DNA of 64,000 nt from Paenibacillus sp. HGH0039 (GCF_000411255.1 NZ_KE150413.1:62001-126000); one strand, 5' to 3'; counted from the stretch's first letter, positions 32,853-42,067 are shown. Translations and numbers: made by a program. Notes: generated from the sequence alone by a model not told the origin.

Positions 32853-34154
32853 TCAGATGTAATTGAGGCCGGAGGTCGACGGAAACGGGACAGGGAACAG
32901 ACCTGTCAGCGCCTCACGCCATTGTGCCGGTGTACCTTCGGGAAGGACCGGCGCCGCATTCGCGTCCGCTGCCGGCAGTGAGAACGGACCGTCGAACAGA
33001 AGCGCGATCCACGCGTCCGCATCCAGTTCCAGGTCGTCCAGCCCCGGATAGGACAGCCGGATGCCGCGTTCGGCCGCGCCGGAGCTGCCTTCCGGCAGGG
33101 GAGCTTTTTCCGGCTGAAGAGCAGCCAAGTACGGCTTCAGCCGGTGGAAAAGGCGGGCCGCATCGGGCACATAGACGGTGCCCAGAATCCGCTCGTCCGC
33201 GTACGGAGCATGCTTCTGCAGCAGAGCGGCCAGTCCGGCATCGTGCCGGGAAGCGAGCACGTCCAGCTTTTCCGGGGCCGCTGTCTCCAGCGCATGCGCG
33301 AGCAGAGCGGCTACGGCCGAAGGCTCGCCCGCCCATTCGATGGCGAACGGTGTCATCTTCGGCCGGAGGCTTCCCGGAAGCGCGGCGACCAGGAACGCGG
33401 TTGGGACGCCGCCGCGTTCCGCAACGTAGACGCGATGCCCAAGCTTCACGCATCGCGCGTAAGCCTGCGCGTCAATGAGCACGGCCAGGTCCCACTGGCT
33501 CTGCTCGAAGGCGACTTCGCGGGAAGCGGCCAGCTTGGCGAGAGCGGGCAGGTCGCTGTGCGTCCACTCCCGGCAGAGGAGCGGTCCGGCCGCATCCGTG
33601 CCGCGGGAAGCGCCGGCGCCGATCTGCGAGGCCGGACGGGCAGAGGCTCCCGCACCCGTAAGCGAGGCCGTGCTGCCCTCGCTTACGCCGGCTTGTGGAG
33701 CCTCAGCGGCTGCTTCCCGCAGCGCCGGGGCCATTTCCGGCGTAAGCGTGTAGCGCCGGATCGTCCCGAACTCGCGGCAGCCTGCGCGCGTGTACAGGCT
33801 TCTCGTGCCGGACACGAGGATCAGGTCGCCGTCCGATGCGGCGACCTGATCCTTCACGGCATCGAGCAGCTTGCCGGCAACCCCGTGGCCCCGTGCTTCC
33901 GGGGCCGTGCAGACCGCGCCGACGGAGAACACGTTCAGCTGCGAGGAGCCGATCCGGACGGCGGACGGGAGAAGTCCCATAAAAGCCGTCATGCGGCTGT
34001 CTTCTCCATAAGCTCCGAACGAGGAGGAAGTGACGGCGGAGAACAAATAAGGGAAGCCGGCGGCCATCGATACCTGCTCGCCGTCCCGGAAGATCGAGTC
34101 GGCAAGCGCCGCGGCTTCGGTCATTTCATCAGGTTTCACTAAGCGGACATTCAT
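32853..34154 (-). CDS. Eis-like GNAT acetyltransferase
   Basis: 433 residues. The N-terminal GNAT domain has VGAVCTAPEARGHGVAGKL (the acetyl-CoA loop), then a second GNAT-like region and a C-terminal sterol-carrier-like part (LSYPGLDDLELDADAWIALL), the layout of Eis-type and YfiT-like enhanced acetyltransferases. The start is ATG (complement of 34152-34154) or two codons earlier. It is the last gene of a murK-murQ-acetyltransferase unit, so its acceptor could be a cell-wall sugar or peptide; that is inference. Confidence 0.85.
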   Translation of the reverse strand: MNVRLVKPDEMTEAAALADSIFRDGEQVSMAAGFPYLFSAVTSSSFGAYGEDSRMTAFMGLLPSAVRIGSSQLNVFSVGAVCTAPEARGHGVAGKLLDAVKDQVAASDGDLILVSGTRSLYTRAGCREFGTIRRYTLTPEMAPALREAAAEAPQAGVSEGSTASLTGAGASARPASQIGAGASRGTDAAGPLLCREWTHSDLPALAKLAASREVAFEQSQWDLAVLIDAQAYARCVKLGHRVYVAERGGVPTAFLVAALPGSLRPKMTPFAIEWAGEPSAVAALLAHALETAAPEKLDVLASRHDAGLAALLQKHAPYADERILGTVYVPDAARLFHRLKPYLAALQPEKAPLPEGSSGAAERGIRLSYPGLDDLELDADAWIALLFDGPFSLPAADANAAPVLPEGTPAQWREALTGLFPVPFPSTSGLNYI

Positions 34155-34186
34155 GTGCATGCAACCTTTCGCTGAGAAATAAACGC

Positions 34187-35101
34187 TTATGAGGCACTTT
34201 CGGACGATTCAACCGCCATGCGGACTTTGCCGCCGGTTTCCTGTAATCTGCGTGAAGCTTCTTCATAGGACATTTTAGCCAGAATCATGACGATGGCGGT
34301 TTTGACGTGACCTTGCGATTCCGCATAAGCCCGGGAAATTTCTTCGCTGTCCGAGCCCGTTGCCATCGCAATGAGGCGTTTGGCGCGTTCGACCAGTTTG
34401 TAATTGGAAGGCTGAACGTCCACCATCAGATTATCATACACTTTGCCTAGACGTACCATCGAGGCCGTTGTGAGCATGTTCAGTACCATTTTCTGAGCGG
34501 TGCCCGCTTTCATGCGGGTCGACCCGAGGACGACTTCCGGACCGACAACAGGCTCAATGGCCAGATCGGCGATGGCTGCCATCGGGGTGCCGTGATTATT
34601 GCACAAGGCGATGACTTTTGCCCCTTGTTCGCGGGCGCGCTTCATGGCGCCGATCACGTAGGGCGTTCTGCCGCTTGCCGCGATGCCGACAACGACATCC
34701 TTGGAACTGACGCCGCAGGCATCCGCATCGTCGCGTCCGAGCTGCTCGCTGTCTTCCGCTCCCTCGACGGCTTTCAAAATCGCATCGGGTCCCCCGGCAA
34801 TGATTCCTTGAATCAGCTTGGGATCGGTTCCGTAAGTAGGCGGGCATTCGGATGCGTCAAGAATTCCGAGCCTGCCGCTTGTTCCCGCCCCGAAGTAAAA
34901 GAGTCTGCCGCCCGCGGAAAGCCGCTGTGTGATCCAATCAACCGCTTCGGCCACGGCTGGAAGCACCTGCCGGACCGTTTCCGCGACGGTTAAATCCTCC
35001 TGGTTGATCAGCGTGACGATATCCAAAGCAGATCTCTGGTCCAACTGGCGGGTCCGGGGATTTTGCTGCTCGGTCGTGAGACTGTGTATATTTTCTTTCA
35101 T
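34187..35101 (-). CDS. murQ: N-acetylmuramic acid 6-phosphate etherase MurQ
   Basis: 304 residues, standard length. SIS-fold protein with the MurQ signature GAGTSGRLGILDASECPPTY (the catalytic glutamate is in SECPP) and later GVSSKDVVVGIAASGRTPY and LGSTRMKAGTAQKMVLNML. It removes D-lactate from MurNAc 6-phosphate to give GlcNAc 6-phosphate. GGAGG precedes the ATG. It is downstream of the sugar kinase gene in the same direction, and the operators at 36396-36533 are upstream of the unit. Confidence 0.96.
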   Translation of the reverse strand: MKENIHSLTTEQQNPRTRQLDQRSALDIVTLINQEDLTVAETVRQVLPAVAEAVDWITQRLSAGGRLFYFGAGTSGRLGILDASECPPTYGTDPKLIQGIIAGGPDAILKAVEGAEDSEQLGRDDADACGVSSKDVVVGIAASGRTPYVIGAMKRAREQGAKVIALCNNHGTPMAAIADLAIEPVVGPEVVLGSTRMKAGTAQKMVLNMLTTASMVRLGKVYDNLMVDVQPSNYKLVERAKRLIAMATGSDSEEISRAYAESQGHVKTAIVMILAKMSYEEASRRLQETGGKVRMAVESSESAS

Positions 35102-35166
35102 AAGGTACCTCCGGTAGTTGAAAAGGGATATAAAGGCAGTCGCAATGCGGCATACTAGGCGGCCGC

Positions 35167-36108
35167 TTACTTCACCCCTTGGGAGGCCGCAAGCTCCCTG
35201 GCATAATCGGCGGCACCTGCAGATGAGCGACGTCCGGACAAGACGACGTCCGATAAATCGTCTTCCTGCGATACGTTCACCCGGAAAGTATCGTAGAAGA
35301 GCGTACAGTGCGCGAAAATCGACCCGGCCGCGCCAATTTTCAGACGGTCAAGCCCAGAGTGGCGGTTCCGGAGCGCAACGACGAGGTCGGCGAGATCTTC
35401 GGCTGAGCGCACGATGATTTGGCGGGCGAGCATATCTCCCGCCGCCGCTGCACGGACAGCGAGCTCCGCGTGCTCGGCAATCTGCGCCTTCTGCACGCCG
35501 GGCCGATAAACGATTCCGCGCAGCTCCGCCGCGTCCCGGATGCCGTGTTTTTGAAGGACGGCTTCTGTAAGCACGGTCGCGGGAAGTACGCCGTCGTAGC
35601 TTTTCATGACGGTTTGAAGAACGGAGAGCCCGATGTCGTAGCCGCTGCCTTGATCGCCGAGCAAATGCCCCCAGCCTCCGGCACGGTACTTGTTCCCTTC
35701 GGAATCGAAGGCGTAAATGATGGAACCGGTGCCTGCAATGGCGATGATGCCTTTGCTGGAGCCAAGGGCGGCTTTCAGCGCAATTTCGGCGTCGTTTTTA
35801 ATCAGAAGAGATACACCCTCGTAAGCACTTCCCGTAAGCGTTTGGGTCAGATACCGCTCCATTGTGCTCCGTTCCTCGGCGGTGTCTACTCCGGCAAGGC
35901 CGGCGCAAACGGCCAGGCATCTGCGTCCCGGCAGAGCATCTTTGACCGTGGCGAGAAGCCGGCCGAGTTCCGTCGAAGCGGTTGCGAAAGTAACGGCGTG
36001 AGGATTTCCCGGGCCGCCCGTCCAAGTGCCGAGCTCTGCGCCGCTCAAGTCGATTGCGAGGGCTTCGGTTTTGGTGCCGCCGCCGTCAAGGCCGATGACA
36101 TAATCCAT
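35167..36108 (-). CDS. murK: BadF/BcrA-family amino-sugar kinase (MurK-like)
   Basis: 313 residues from ATG (complement of 36106-36108); the GTG further up overlaps the AAAGGTG ribosome site. The actin-like ATPase phosphate-1 loop is VIGLDGGGTKTEALAI, the adenosine region is GIIAIAGTGSIIYAF, and WGHLLGDQGSGYDIG is the phosphate-2-like loop of GlcNAc/MurNAc kinases. Adjacent to murQ, it probably phosphorylates MurNAc and perhaps GlcNAc taken up without a PTS, like MurK of Clostridium. No MurNAc PTS gene is present in the window, which supports the kinase route. Confidence 0.88.
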   Translation of the reverse strand: MDYVIGLDGGGTKTEALAIDLSGAELGTWTGGPGNPHAVTFATASTELGRLLATVKDALPGRRCLAVCAGLAGVDTAEERSTMERYLTQTLTGSAYEGVSLLIKNDAEIALKAALGSSKGIIAIAGTGSIIYAFDSEGNKYRAGGWGHLLGDQGSGYDIGLSVLQTVMKSYDGVLPATVLTEAVLQKHGIRDAAELRGIVYRPGVQKAQIAEHAELAVRAAAAGDMLARQIIVRSAEDLADLVVALRNRHSGLDRLKIGAAGSIFAHCTLFYDTFRVNVSQEDDLSDVVLSGRRSSAGAADYARELAASQGVK

Positions 36109-36395
36109 GGGAGTCACCTTTTCTTCCGTTATTTTTGTAGAAACTGAAAGAATGCCAGCATGATGTATAAAACTCAGCCCGATTGCCTGCCGCGGTCAGA
36201 GCCGGGCGGGTTCGGGATATTCGCTGTTGAGAACGGCTGTAAGGCAAACATAAAAAGAAGTTCCAGGCCGTCAAAGAAAAGTGTGGCGTGGAAACTGGAG
36301 GAAAAAAAGGGGAATGCAGTTGAAGTCCCTGACAATAGTATAGCGGAAGCACAGGAAAGTTGTAAAATAAAAGTTTATATATTTTTAAAATTTCT

Positions 36396-36547
36396 GAAAT
36401 AAAATTTTGATTGAAAAGAGGCCGGCAGGTCATTTTCCGGAGGCCCTAAATCGTCGCTTAACAAAGGGAAGTTTCTTTAAAACGTACAGGAAACAAAATT
36501 TTATATTGTAAAAAATAATTGAAATAAAATTTCGTAAACGGTATAAT
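36396..36547. promoter_or_regulatory. Divergent promoter region with three RpiR/MurR-type operators
   Basis: Three related dyads, GAAATAAAATTTT (36396-36408), GAAACAAAATTTT (36490-36502) and GAAATAAAATTTC (36521-36533), lie between murK (minus) and namZ (plus). The last is a perfect GAAAT-AAA-ATTTC dyad. It overlaps the namZ promoter TTGAAA (36519-36524) and TATAAT (36542-36547), 17 bp apart. The rest of the 504-base gap (36118-36621) is AT-rich with no gene. The MurR gene at 39784 is the probable ligand-responsive repressor. Confidence 0.8.
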
Positions 36548-36621
36548 GACACATAGAAAGCGGTTACAGATAATTGGAAAAAGAAGACCCGATTTTATTA
36601 TCCAACAGGGGAGGGAACCTC

Positions 36622-37842
36622 ATGCAAGGGAAGGTGAAAACGGGAGCCGACCGGTTTCCGGAAATGGCGCCCGCGCTGCTCAAAGGCCGTAAATTCGGAC
36701 TGCTGACGAACCCGACGGGGATCAACCGCGACTTTCAGTCCACCATTCAGGTTTGCGCTTCATTGGAAGAAGCGGAGCTCGGCGCTTTGTTCGCTTGCGA
36801 GCACGGTATCCGGGGGGAGCGCCAGGCAGGCGTCCGGTTCGAAGATGAAATCGACCCGGAGCTCGGGATTCCGGTTTACAGCCTGTACGGCAAGCATAAA
36901 AAACCGACGGCCGACATGCTTTCGGGGCTTCAGGCGATGGTTTTCGACATCCAGGATCTCGGCGTCCGGTTTTACACGTATCTCAGCACGCTGATCTATA
37001 CGCTCGAAGCCTGCGCCGAAGCCGGTGTCCGCGTGATTGTGCTGGACCGTCCCAATCCGCTGGGCGGACTTGAGTGGGAAGGCGGCCTGCTGGACGAAAG
37101 CCTGCTGTCGATGGTAGGCGCGTGGAGAATGCCCGCCCGTACCGGTATGACCATCGGCGAATTCGCTCTGCTGGCGGCCGATCAAATGAAGACGCCTTGC
37201 GAGCTGTATGTCGTTAAAATGGAGGGCTGGGACCGGGAGATGGAATTTCCCGATACCGGGCTGCCGTGGCTTCCGCCGTCCCCGAACATGCCGACCATGG
37301 ATACGGTTCGGATCTACGCGGGGCACTGTCTGTTCGAAGGAACGAACCTGTCGGAAGGACGCGGTACGACCAAGCCTTTCGAGCAGGTGGGAGCGCCTTG
37401 GCTTAAGGCGGAGGAAACCTGCCGTGAGCTGAATGCCTTGAATCTTCCCGGCGTCCGGTTCCACCCGGTCACGTTTACGCCGACCTTCTCGAAGCATGCC
37501 GGTCAGTTGTGCAACGGCGTGATGACGTTCGTTACGGACCCGAAAGTGTACAAATCGGCCGTCACCGGCCTTCACTTGTTGAGTAGGATCCAAAGGCTTC
37601 ATCCCGATGAGTTCGAATGGCTGGCGCCTTTCAAGGTAGGCCAGTCCACCTTCATCGACCTGCTGAGCGGCAGCGACCGGATTCGCCTGACCCTGCACGA
37701 GCCCGGCGCTCTGGAAGCGATTATCGCTTCTTGGGAACGCGACGGGAAGGAATGGGCCGGCATTCGCAGCAAGTATCTGCTCTATGGACCGGAAGCGGCA
37801 GCGGGGGCTTCCGCCACGGAGGCCCGTGGCAATGGGGTATGA
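36622..37842 (+). CDS. namZ: Exo-beta-N-acetylmuramidase NamZ (DUF1343 family)
   Basis: 406 residues from ATG 36622 after GGGGAGG. DUF1343 features include LGALFACEHGIRGERQAGV, the substrate-site YSLYGKHKKP, VIVLDRPNPLGG and GTNLSEGRGTTKPFE. B. subtilis NamZ (YbbC) removes MurNAc from the non-reducing end of peptidoglycan fragments. There is no obvious signal peptide at this start, whereas some homologues are secreted. It overlaps the serine-hydrolase gene downstream, forming the plus-strand half of the muropeptide locus. Confidence 0.93.
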   Translation: MQGKVKTGADRFPEMAPALLKGRKFGLLTNPTGINRDFQSTIQVCASLEEAELGALFACEHGIRGERQAGVRFEDEIDPELGIPVYSLYGKHKKPTADMLSGLQAMVFDIQDLGVRFYTYLSTLIYTLEACAEAGVRVIVLDRPNPLGGLEWEGGLLDESLLSMVGAWRMPARTGMTIGEFALLAADQMKTPCELYVVKMEGWDREMEFPDTGLPWLPPSPNMPTMDTVRIYAGHCLFEGTNLSEGRGTTKPFEQVGAPWLKAEETCRELNALNLPGVRFHPVTFTPTFSKHAGQLCNGVMTFVTDPKVYKSAVTGLHLLSRIQRLHPDEFEWLAPFKVGQSTFIDLLSGSDRIRLTLHEPGALEAIIASWERDGKEWAGIRSKYLLYGPEAAAGASATEARGNGV

Positions 37843-39004
37843 GGCGGCCGCTTCCGGGGCTTCGGCACTGGGCCTTTCGCCGGAAGGGGTAATCGCCGCC
37901 TGCCGGGCTGTTGACCGCGAGATCGCGGCAGGCGTTACTCCCGGAGCGGTGCTGGCCGTCGTACGCGGAGACGAGGAACTCGTATACGCGGCGGGGGTTG
38001 CCGATCCGGACGCCTCCGAACCGGCGGCCGTACATGCCGGCACCCTGTACGACTGCGCCTCGCTCACCAAGGTGACCGTAACGCTGCCGCTGGTGCTCGG
38101 GCTCATTGACGAGGGCAGGCTGACCCTGGATACACCGGCGGCTTCCCTGCTGCCTGAGTTTGCAAGCGGAGGCAAAGAAGAAGTCACGGTAGGCCAGCTT
38201 CTGACGCATACGTCGGGACTGCCGCCGCTCGTCAATCTGTACTCGTCTCATCTGACGCGGGAAGAGATGTGGCAGACGGTGTACCGCACCCCGCTGCAGG
38301 CCAAACCCGGCACGCGGATGGCATACAGCGACGTCGGCTACATGACCCTCGGGCGCATAGCCGAGGAGATGCTGGGCGTACCGCTGGACGAGGCGGCGCG
38401 CGACAAAATCTTCGGGCCGCTGGGCATGGACAGCGCCCTGTTCTGCCCGCCTGCCGGGCGGGCGGCGGACATAGCGCCGACGGAGTACGACGCCTCCGCA
38501 GGAGTCCGCCTGCACGGCGTCGTCCACGACGAGAACGCCCGCGCCCTCGGGGGCGTAAGCGGCCACGCCGGGCTGTGCGCGGCGGCCGGCGACCTGGTCC
38601 GCTATGCCCGCATGTGGCTGGGCTGCGGGCTCGTCCCCGCCCCGGCCGCCGGTGCGCGTCATGACGCGGCGGGAGCGGAAACGCCCCGGCCGCGTCTCCT
38701 CTCGCGGGCGGCGGCCCTTGCCTCCGTGCGCAGCTTCACGGAGAGCATCCCCGGCGCGAGCCGCGGCCTCGGCTGGGCGCTCAAGGGCGACCCGCTGGAT
38801 GCCTCGGGCGACTGGATGGGGCCGCGCAGCTTCGGCCATACGGGCTTCACGGGCACCAGCCTGTGGCTGGACCCCGAGCGGGATCTGGCCGTCGTGCTGC
38901 TGACGAACCGGGTCTACTACGGACGGGGCAAAACGGTGAAGGTGCTTCGCGCTTGCGTGCATAACGCGCTTGCGGCAGCGGTCGTGACGAATCAAAGATT
39001 TTGA
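37832..39004 (+). CDS. Serine beta-lactamase-fold hydrolase, AmiE-like
   Basis: 390 residues from ATG 37832, nine bases after GGAGG and inside the end of namZ. The penicillin-recognising motifs are CASLTKV (Ser77-x-x-Lys80), YSDVGY (YxN-like) and HTGFTG (KTG-like). In Bacillus subtilis the equivalent gene (ybbE, amiE) beside namZ encodes an N-acetylmuramoyl-L-alanine amidase that strips peptides from muropeptides, and I infer that role here. The gene is very GC-rich, with clustered GC in the 38400-38900 part. No signal peptide is seen. Confidence 0.85.
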   Translation: MGYEAAASGASALGLSPEGVIAACRAVDREIAAGVTPGAVLAVVRGDEELVYAAGVADPDASEPAAVHAGTLYDCASLTKVTVTLPLVLGLIDEGRLTLDTPAASLLPEFASGGKEEVTVGQLLTHTSGLPPLVNLYSSHLTREEMWQTVYRTPLQAKPGTRMAYSDVGYMTLGRIAEEMLGVPLDEAARDKIFGPLGMDSALFCPPAGRAADIAPTEYDASAGVRLHGVVHDENARALGGVSGHAGLCAAAGDLVRYARMWLGCGLVPAPAAGARHDAAGAETPRPRLLSRAAALASVRSFTESIPGASRGLGWALKGDPLDASGDWMGPRSFGHTGFTGTSLWLDPERDLAVVLLTNRVYYGRGKTVKVLRACVHNALAAAVVTNQRF

Positions 39005-39048
39005 TTGGACGGTAAATCGAGTAATCCAACCCAAAGGAGCGATTTCAC

Positions 39049-39753
39049 ATGACAGAGCAAAAGCATCATATTTTGGCGATCGGCGGTCACGCCGGCGACT
39101 TGGATCTGACGGCGGGCGCCGTTATCGCGAAATATACGCAGGCCGGCCATAAAGCTACCTTCCTGCATCTGACGCCGGGAGAGAAAGGGCATCCCCGTCT
39201 GACTCCGGAAGAATATGCGAAGCAGAAAATCGAAGAAGCCCATAAATTCGCCGATATCGTCGGAGCCGACGTCAAGTTTCTGGCTTACAAAGACGCCGAA
39301 CTTCCGGTCGACGAAGAAGTGAAATACCAGGTCGCCGATGTGATCCGCGAGGTGAAACCGGATATCATTCTTACCCACTGGAAAGGCAGCATTCATAAAG
39401 ACCACGCGAATACGCATTATATTGTCAATGACGCGCGTTTTTACGCCGGATTGAAGACGATCGAGCGCGAGCTTCCGTCCCACTATGCGAACCATCTCTA
39501 CTACGCGGATAACTGGGAAGATCCGTACGATTTCAACCCTGAAATTTTTATTGACATTCCCGATGAAGCATACGAGACTTGGGTTAAAGCGATGAATGTG
39601 TATGCCTACGCACGCGGTGAAACTTACGGATTTCCGTTCATCGAATACTATAAAGCGTTGACGATCGTGCGCGGCGCACCGGCTAACTTCAAGCGGGCTC
39701 AAGCGTTCGCGGTACCGACGGGCGCGCTTTCGAAACGCGTACAATTTTTCTAA
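39049..39753 (+). CDS. PIG-L-family deacetylase-like protein with altered active site
   Basis: 234 residues. A Rossmann-like start, HHILAIGGHAGDLDLTAGAV, corresponds to the LmbE/PIG-L zinc motif HPDDE, but here it is HAGD: the first zinc-binding His and the second Asp remain, and the catalytic Asp is Gly. The second zinc site is present as SIHKDHANTHYIV. Zinc could still bind, but the usual catalytic base is missing. It lies between the AmiE-like gene and murR, pointing to an amino-sugar substrate such as GlcNAc or MurNAc. Confidence 0.85.
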   Translation: MTEQKHHILAIGGHAGDLDLTAGAVIAKYTQAGHKATFLHLTPGEKGHPRLTPEEYAKQKIEEAHKFADIVGADVKFLAYKDAELPVDEEVKYQVADVIREVKPDIILTHWKGSIHKDHANTHYIVNDARFYAGLKTIERELPSHYANHLYYADNWEDPYDFNPEIFIDIPDEAYETWVKAMNVYAYARGETYGFPFIEYYKALTIVRGAPANFKRAQAFAVPTGALSKRVQFF

Positions 39754-39783
39754 AGCGCGGCACGCAGGCAAAGGAGAGGAATT

Positions 39784-40632
39784 ATGAACGGAGGATTAGT
39801 CAGGCTGCGCGAGATTCTGGACGATATCACGCCATCGGAACGCAAGGTGGCGGAATTTGTGCTCAGTCATCCGCATCGAATGCTGGAAATGTCCGTAGCG
39901 CAATTAGCGGCCGAAAGCGGCGGCAGCCAGGCGGCGATTATCCGTTTGTGCAAGTCGATGGGCGTGAAAGGCTACCCGGAGCTGAAGCTCAAAGTAGCCG
40001 GTGACTTGAACCAGAGCGAGGAAAGATACGAGTACCGGGAAATTCGTCCGAACGATTCCATCGACCGGATTATCCACACGGTATCGGCCAATAATATCCA
40101 GTCCATTCGAGATACGGTGACCATTCTGGATGCGGATACGGTGAGAAGAGCGGTCGAGGCCCTCAGCCGGGCGAACCGGACGTACTTCTACGGCCTCGGC
40201 GCTTCGAATCTGATCGCTCAGGATGCCCAGCATAAGTTTTTGCGGATCAACAAGACCAGCTATTCGTTTACCGATCCGCATCTTGAGCTGACTTCCGCCG
40301 TTATGCTGAACGAGGACGACGTGGCTGTCGGCATTTCTTATTCCGGCGAAACGGATCATGTCATCGAATGTTTGAAAGAAGCGCGTCTATGCGGGGCAAA
40401 AACGATTTCCATCACGAAATACGGCAACAATTCGGTCAGCTCGCATGCGGATTATCCGCTGTATACCTCCTCGACGGAGAACGAAATCCGCAGCGGAGCC
40501 ATGTCATCGCGGATGACGCAGCTGAATGTCATTGATATTTTGTATCTGGGCGTAGCCAGCCGGGAATACGACAAATCCGTGGGCTATCTGGAAAAAAGCC
40601 GCGAGATCATCCGGCGCATGACCGGCCGCTGA
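39784..40632 (+). CDS. murR: MurR/RpiR-family transcriptional regulator
   Basis: 282 residues. An N-terminal helix-turn-helix of RpiR type (1-77, with PSERKVAEFVLSHPHRMLEM and AQLAAESGGSQAAIIRLCKS) is followed by a SIS sugar-phosphate-binding domain (about 120-260, with TYFYGLGASNLIAQDAQHKF and VGISYSGETDHVIECLKEA). It probably binds the GAAAT-N3-ATTTC dyads at 36396-36533 and is released by MurNAc 6-phosphate. It is the last gene of the plus-strand half of the locus, followed by a strong terminator. Confidence 0.92.
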   Translation: MNGGLVRLREILDDITPSERKVAEFVLSHPHRMLEMSVAQLAAESGGSQAAIIRLCKSMGVKGYPELKLKVAGDLNQSEERYEYREIRPNDSIDRIIHTVSANNIQSIRDTVTILDADTVRRAVEALSRANRTYFYGLGASNLIAQDAQHKFLRINKTSYSFTDPHLELTSAVMLNEDDVAVGISYSGETDHVIECLKEARLCGAKTISITKYGNNSVSSHADYPLYTSSTENEIRSGAMSSRMTQLNVIDILYLGVASREYDKSVGYLEKSREIIRRMTGR

Positions 40633-40780
40633 ATGCCTGCGCCTGCGTCTGCATTTGCGTGGTCTCGCGAGTGCGGCTGCAAGCGGCCGGACGGCGGGTC
40701 GCCCGTCATACGGCTCGGTACCCCGGCGCCGATGCCTTGCGAGGTGCGCATAGCACGGAAGAATGCCGGCGGGCTGCCGC

Positions 40781-40845
40781 AAAAATCCCCTTGAGGACCG
40801 ATGGAAGCTTCATGCTTCCCCGGTCCCTAAGGGGATTTTATTTTT
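40781..40845. terminator. Strong bidirectional terminator
   Basis: AAAAATCCCCTT at 40781-40792 pairs with AAGGGGATTTTATTTTT at the other end, with inner GGACCG and GGAAGC stems. It separates murR (plus) from the LacI gene (minus) and works in both directions. Confidence 0.9.
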
Positions 40846-40848
40846 GCC

Positions 40849-41865
40849 TCAGAGCGGCAGGCGATTAACGCTCTCCCGTTTTACCAGCTCCGTATTCAGG
40901 ACGATATGATGGCTTACATTCCGGCCTTCCAGCAAATCGACCAGGAGCTGCGCGGCCTGATAGCCGGACTCGTACTTGTGCTGGTTGACGGTAGTAAGGG
41001 ATGGCGAGGTGTACGCGGTCAGATCGATATTGTCGAAGCCGATGATCGAAATATCGTCAGGCACACGCCGCCCCAGCCCTTTGACCGCCTGCACGGCTCC
41101 CAGCGCCATAAGGTCGCTGGAGCAGAACACGGCGGTTGTTTCCGGATGCAGCGACAGCAGCCTGTACATCGCTTCTTTGCCGCCGGATTCGGAGAAAGAG
41201 CCGTCCAGGACGCGGGTCGGATCGAACGGAATGCCGCTGTTATTCAGCGCGTCCGTGTAGCCTTTCAACCGCTGGATGCTGACGTCCGCCTGGGCGTGGC
41301 CGTTGATCATGCCGATGCGGCTGTGGCCGTTCTCGATCAGATGATTTACGGCGGTATAGGCGCCTTTGATATTGTCCGAGGTAACATAGCCGACATTCGG
41401 ACCCTGGAGCGGAATATCGATCAGAACGCACGGGATGTCCGAGGAAACGATCTCCTCCAAATAGGGATCGTCCAGCCGGATGCCCATAATAATGACGCCG
41501 TCGACGCCCCGTTCCTGGCACAAGTTCTTGTAGGATTTGATTTTCTGCTTCTGGGGAGTCGTGCTGAACAGCACGAGATCGTAATCCAGCTCTCCGGCCC
41601 GGTCGTTCATTCCGCAGAGCACTTCGAAGGCGATATTATCTTTGGAACTCGCGCGTGTGACGTTGGAAAGCAGAAGGCCGAGCGTTTTGGTTTTCTTGGA
41701 TACGAGGGAGCGGGCCGCCATGTTGGGGCTGTAGCCGAGCTGGTCGGCGAAACGCTTGATTTTCTTGCGTGTCTCTTCGTTTACATCGTCATACCCGTTT
41801 AACGCGCGAGATACGGTGGTGACGGAAACCTGCGCGGCTTTGGCAATATCTTTGATAGTGACCAA
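40849..41865 (-). CDS. LacI-family regulator 1
   Basis: 338 residues from a TTG start (complement of 41863-41865), seven bases after AAGGAG. The N-terminal helix-turn-helix is TIKDIAKAAQVSVTTVSRAL; the rest is a periplasmic-binding-like sugar domain. It is divergent from the glycosidase gene at 42112, and dyads of its expected type (TCCGAAACG-type) lie upstream of both genes. It probably represses the glycosidase and transporter genes until a sugar binds. Confidence 0.93.
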   Translation of the reverse strand: MVTIKDIAKAAQVSVTTVSRALNGYDDVNEETRKKIKRFADQLGYSPNMAARSLVSKKTKTLGLLLSNVTRASSKDNIAFEVLCGMNDRAGELDYDLVLFSTTPQKQKIKSYKNLCQERGVDGVIIMGIRLDDPYLEEIVSSDIPCVLIDIPLQGPNVGYVTSDNIKGAYTAVNHLIENGHSRIGMINGHAQADVSIQRLKGYTDALNNSGIPFDPTRVLDGSFSESGGKEAMYRLLSLHPETTAVFCSSDLMALGAVQAVKGLGRRVPDDISIIGFDNIDLTAYTSPSLTTVNQHKYESGYQAAQLLVDLLEGRNVSHHIVLNTELVKRESVNRLPL

Positions 41866-41884
41866 TGGTTGTTCTCCTTTTATT

Positions 41885-42067
41885 CAGAAACGTTTTGGGC
41901 GTTATCGAACGACTGGTTATAACCGGTGTCTAAAATTGGGGTTGTAAATGCTTACACGTTCGCTTATAATGCAATTATAGTTCATCCGAAACGTTTTGGA
42001 AAGGGCTGATTGGGAAAAAGAGGCTTCGGTCTCGTATTTTTTTGCTCGTTATCCGAAACGCTTCGGA
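41885..42067 (+). promoter_or_regulatory. Promoter with LacI operators and a cre-like site
   Basis: A promoter TTGTAA (41942-41947) and TATAAT (41965-41970), 17 bp apart, drives the glycosidase. TCCGAAACGTTTTGGA at 41985-42000 and TCCGAAACGCTTCGGA at 42052-42067 (perfect dyad, extended to TTATCC..GGATAA at 42049-42070) lie downstream, and a weaker copy CAGAAACGTTTTGGG is near 41885. A cre-like TGTAAATGCTTACA at 41943-41956 overlaps the -35, suggesting additional CcpA control. Confidence 0.8.

Noticed and set aside
36760-38235. 491-codon minus-strand frame across namZ and the AmiE-like gene
   Set aside because: Antisense to two overlapping genes with intact catalytic motifs; composition is serine/alanine-rich low complexity.
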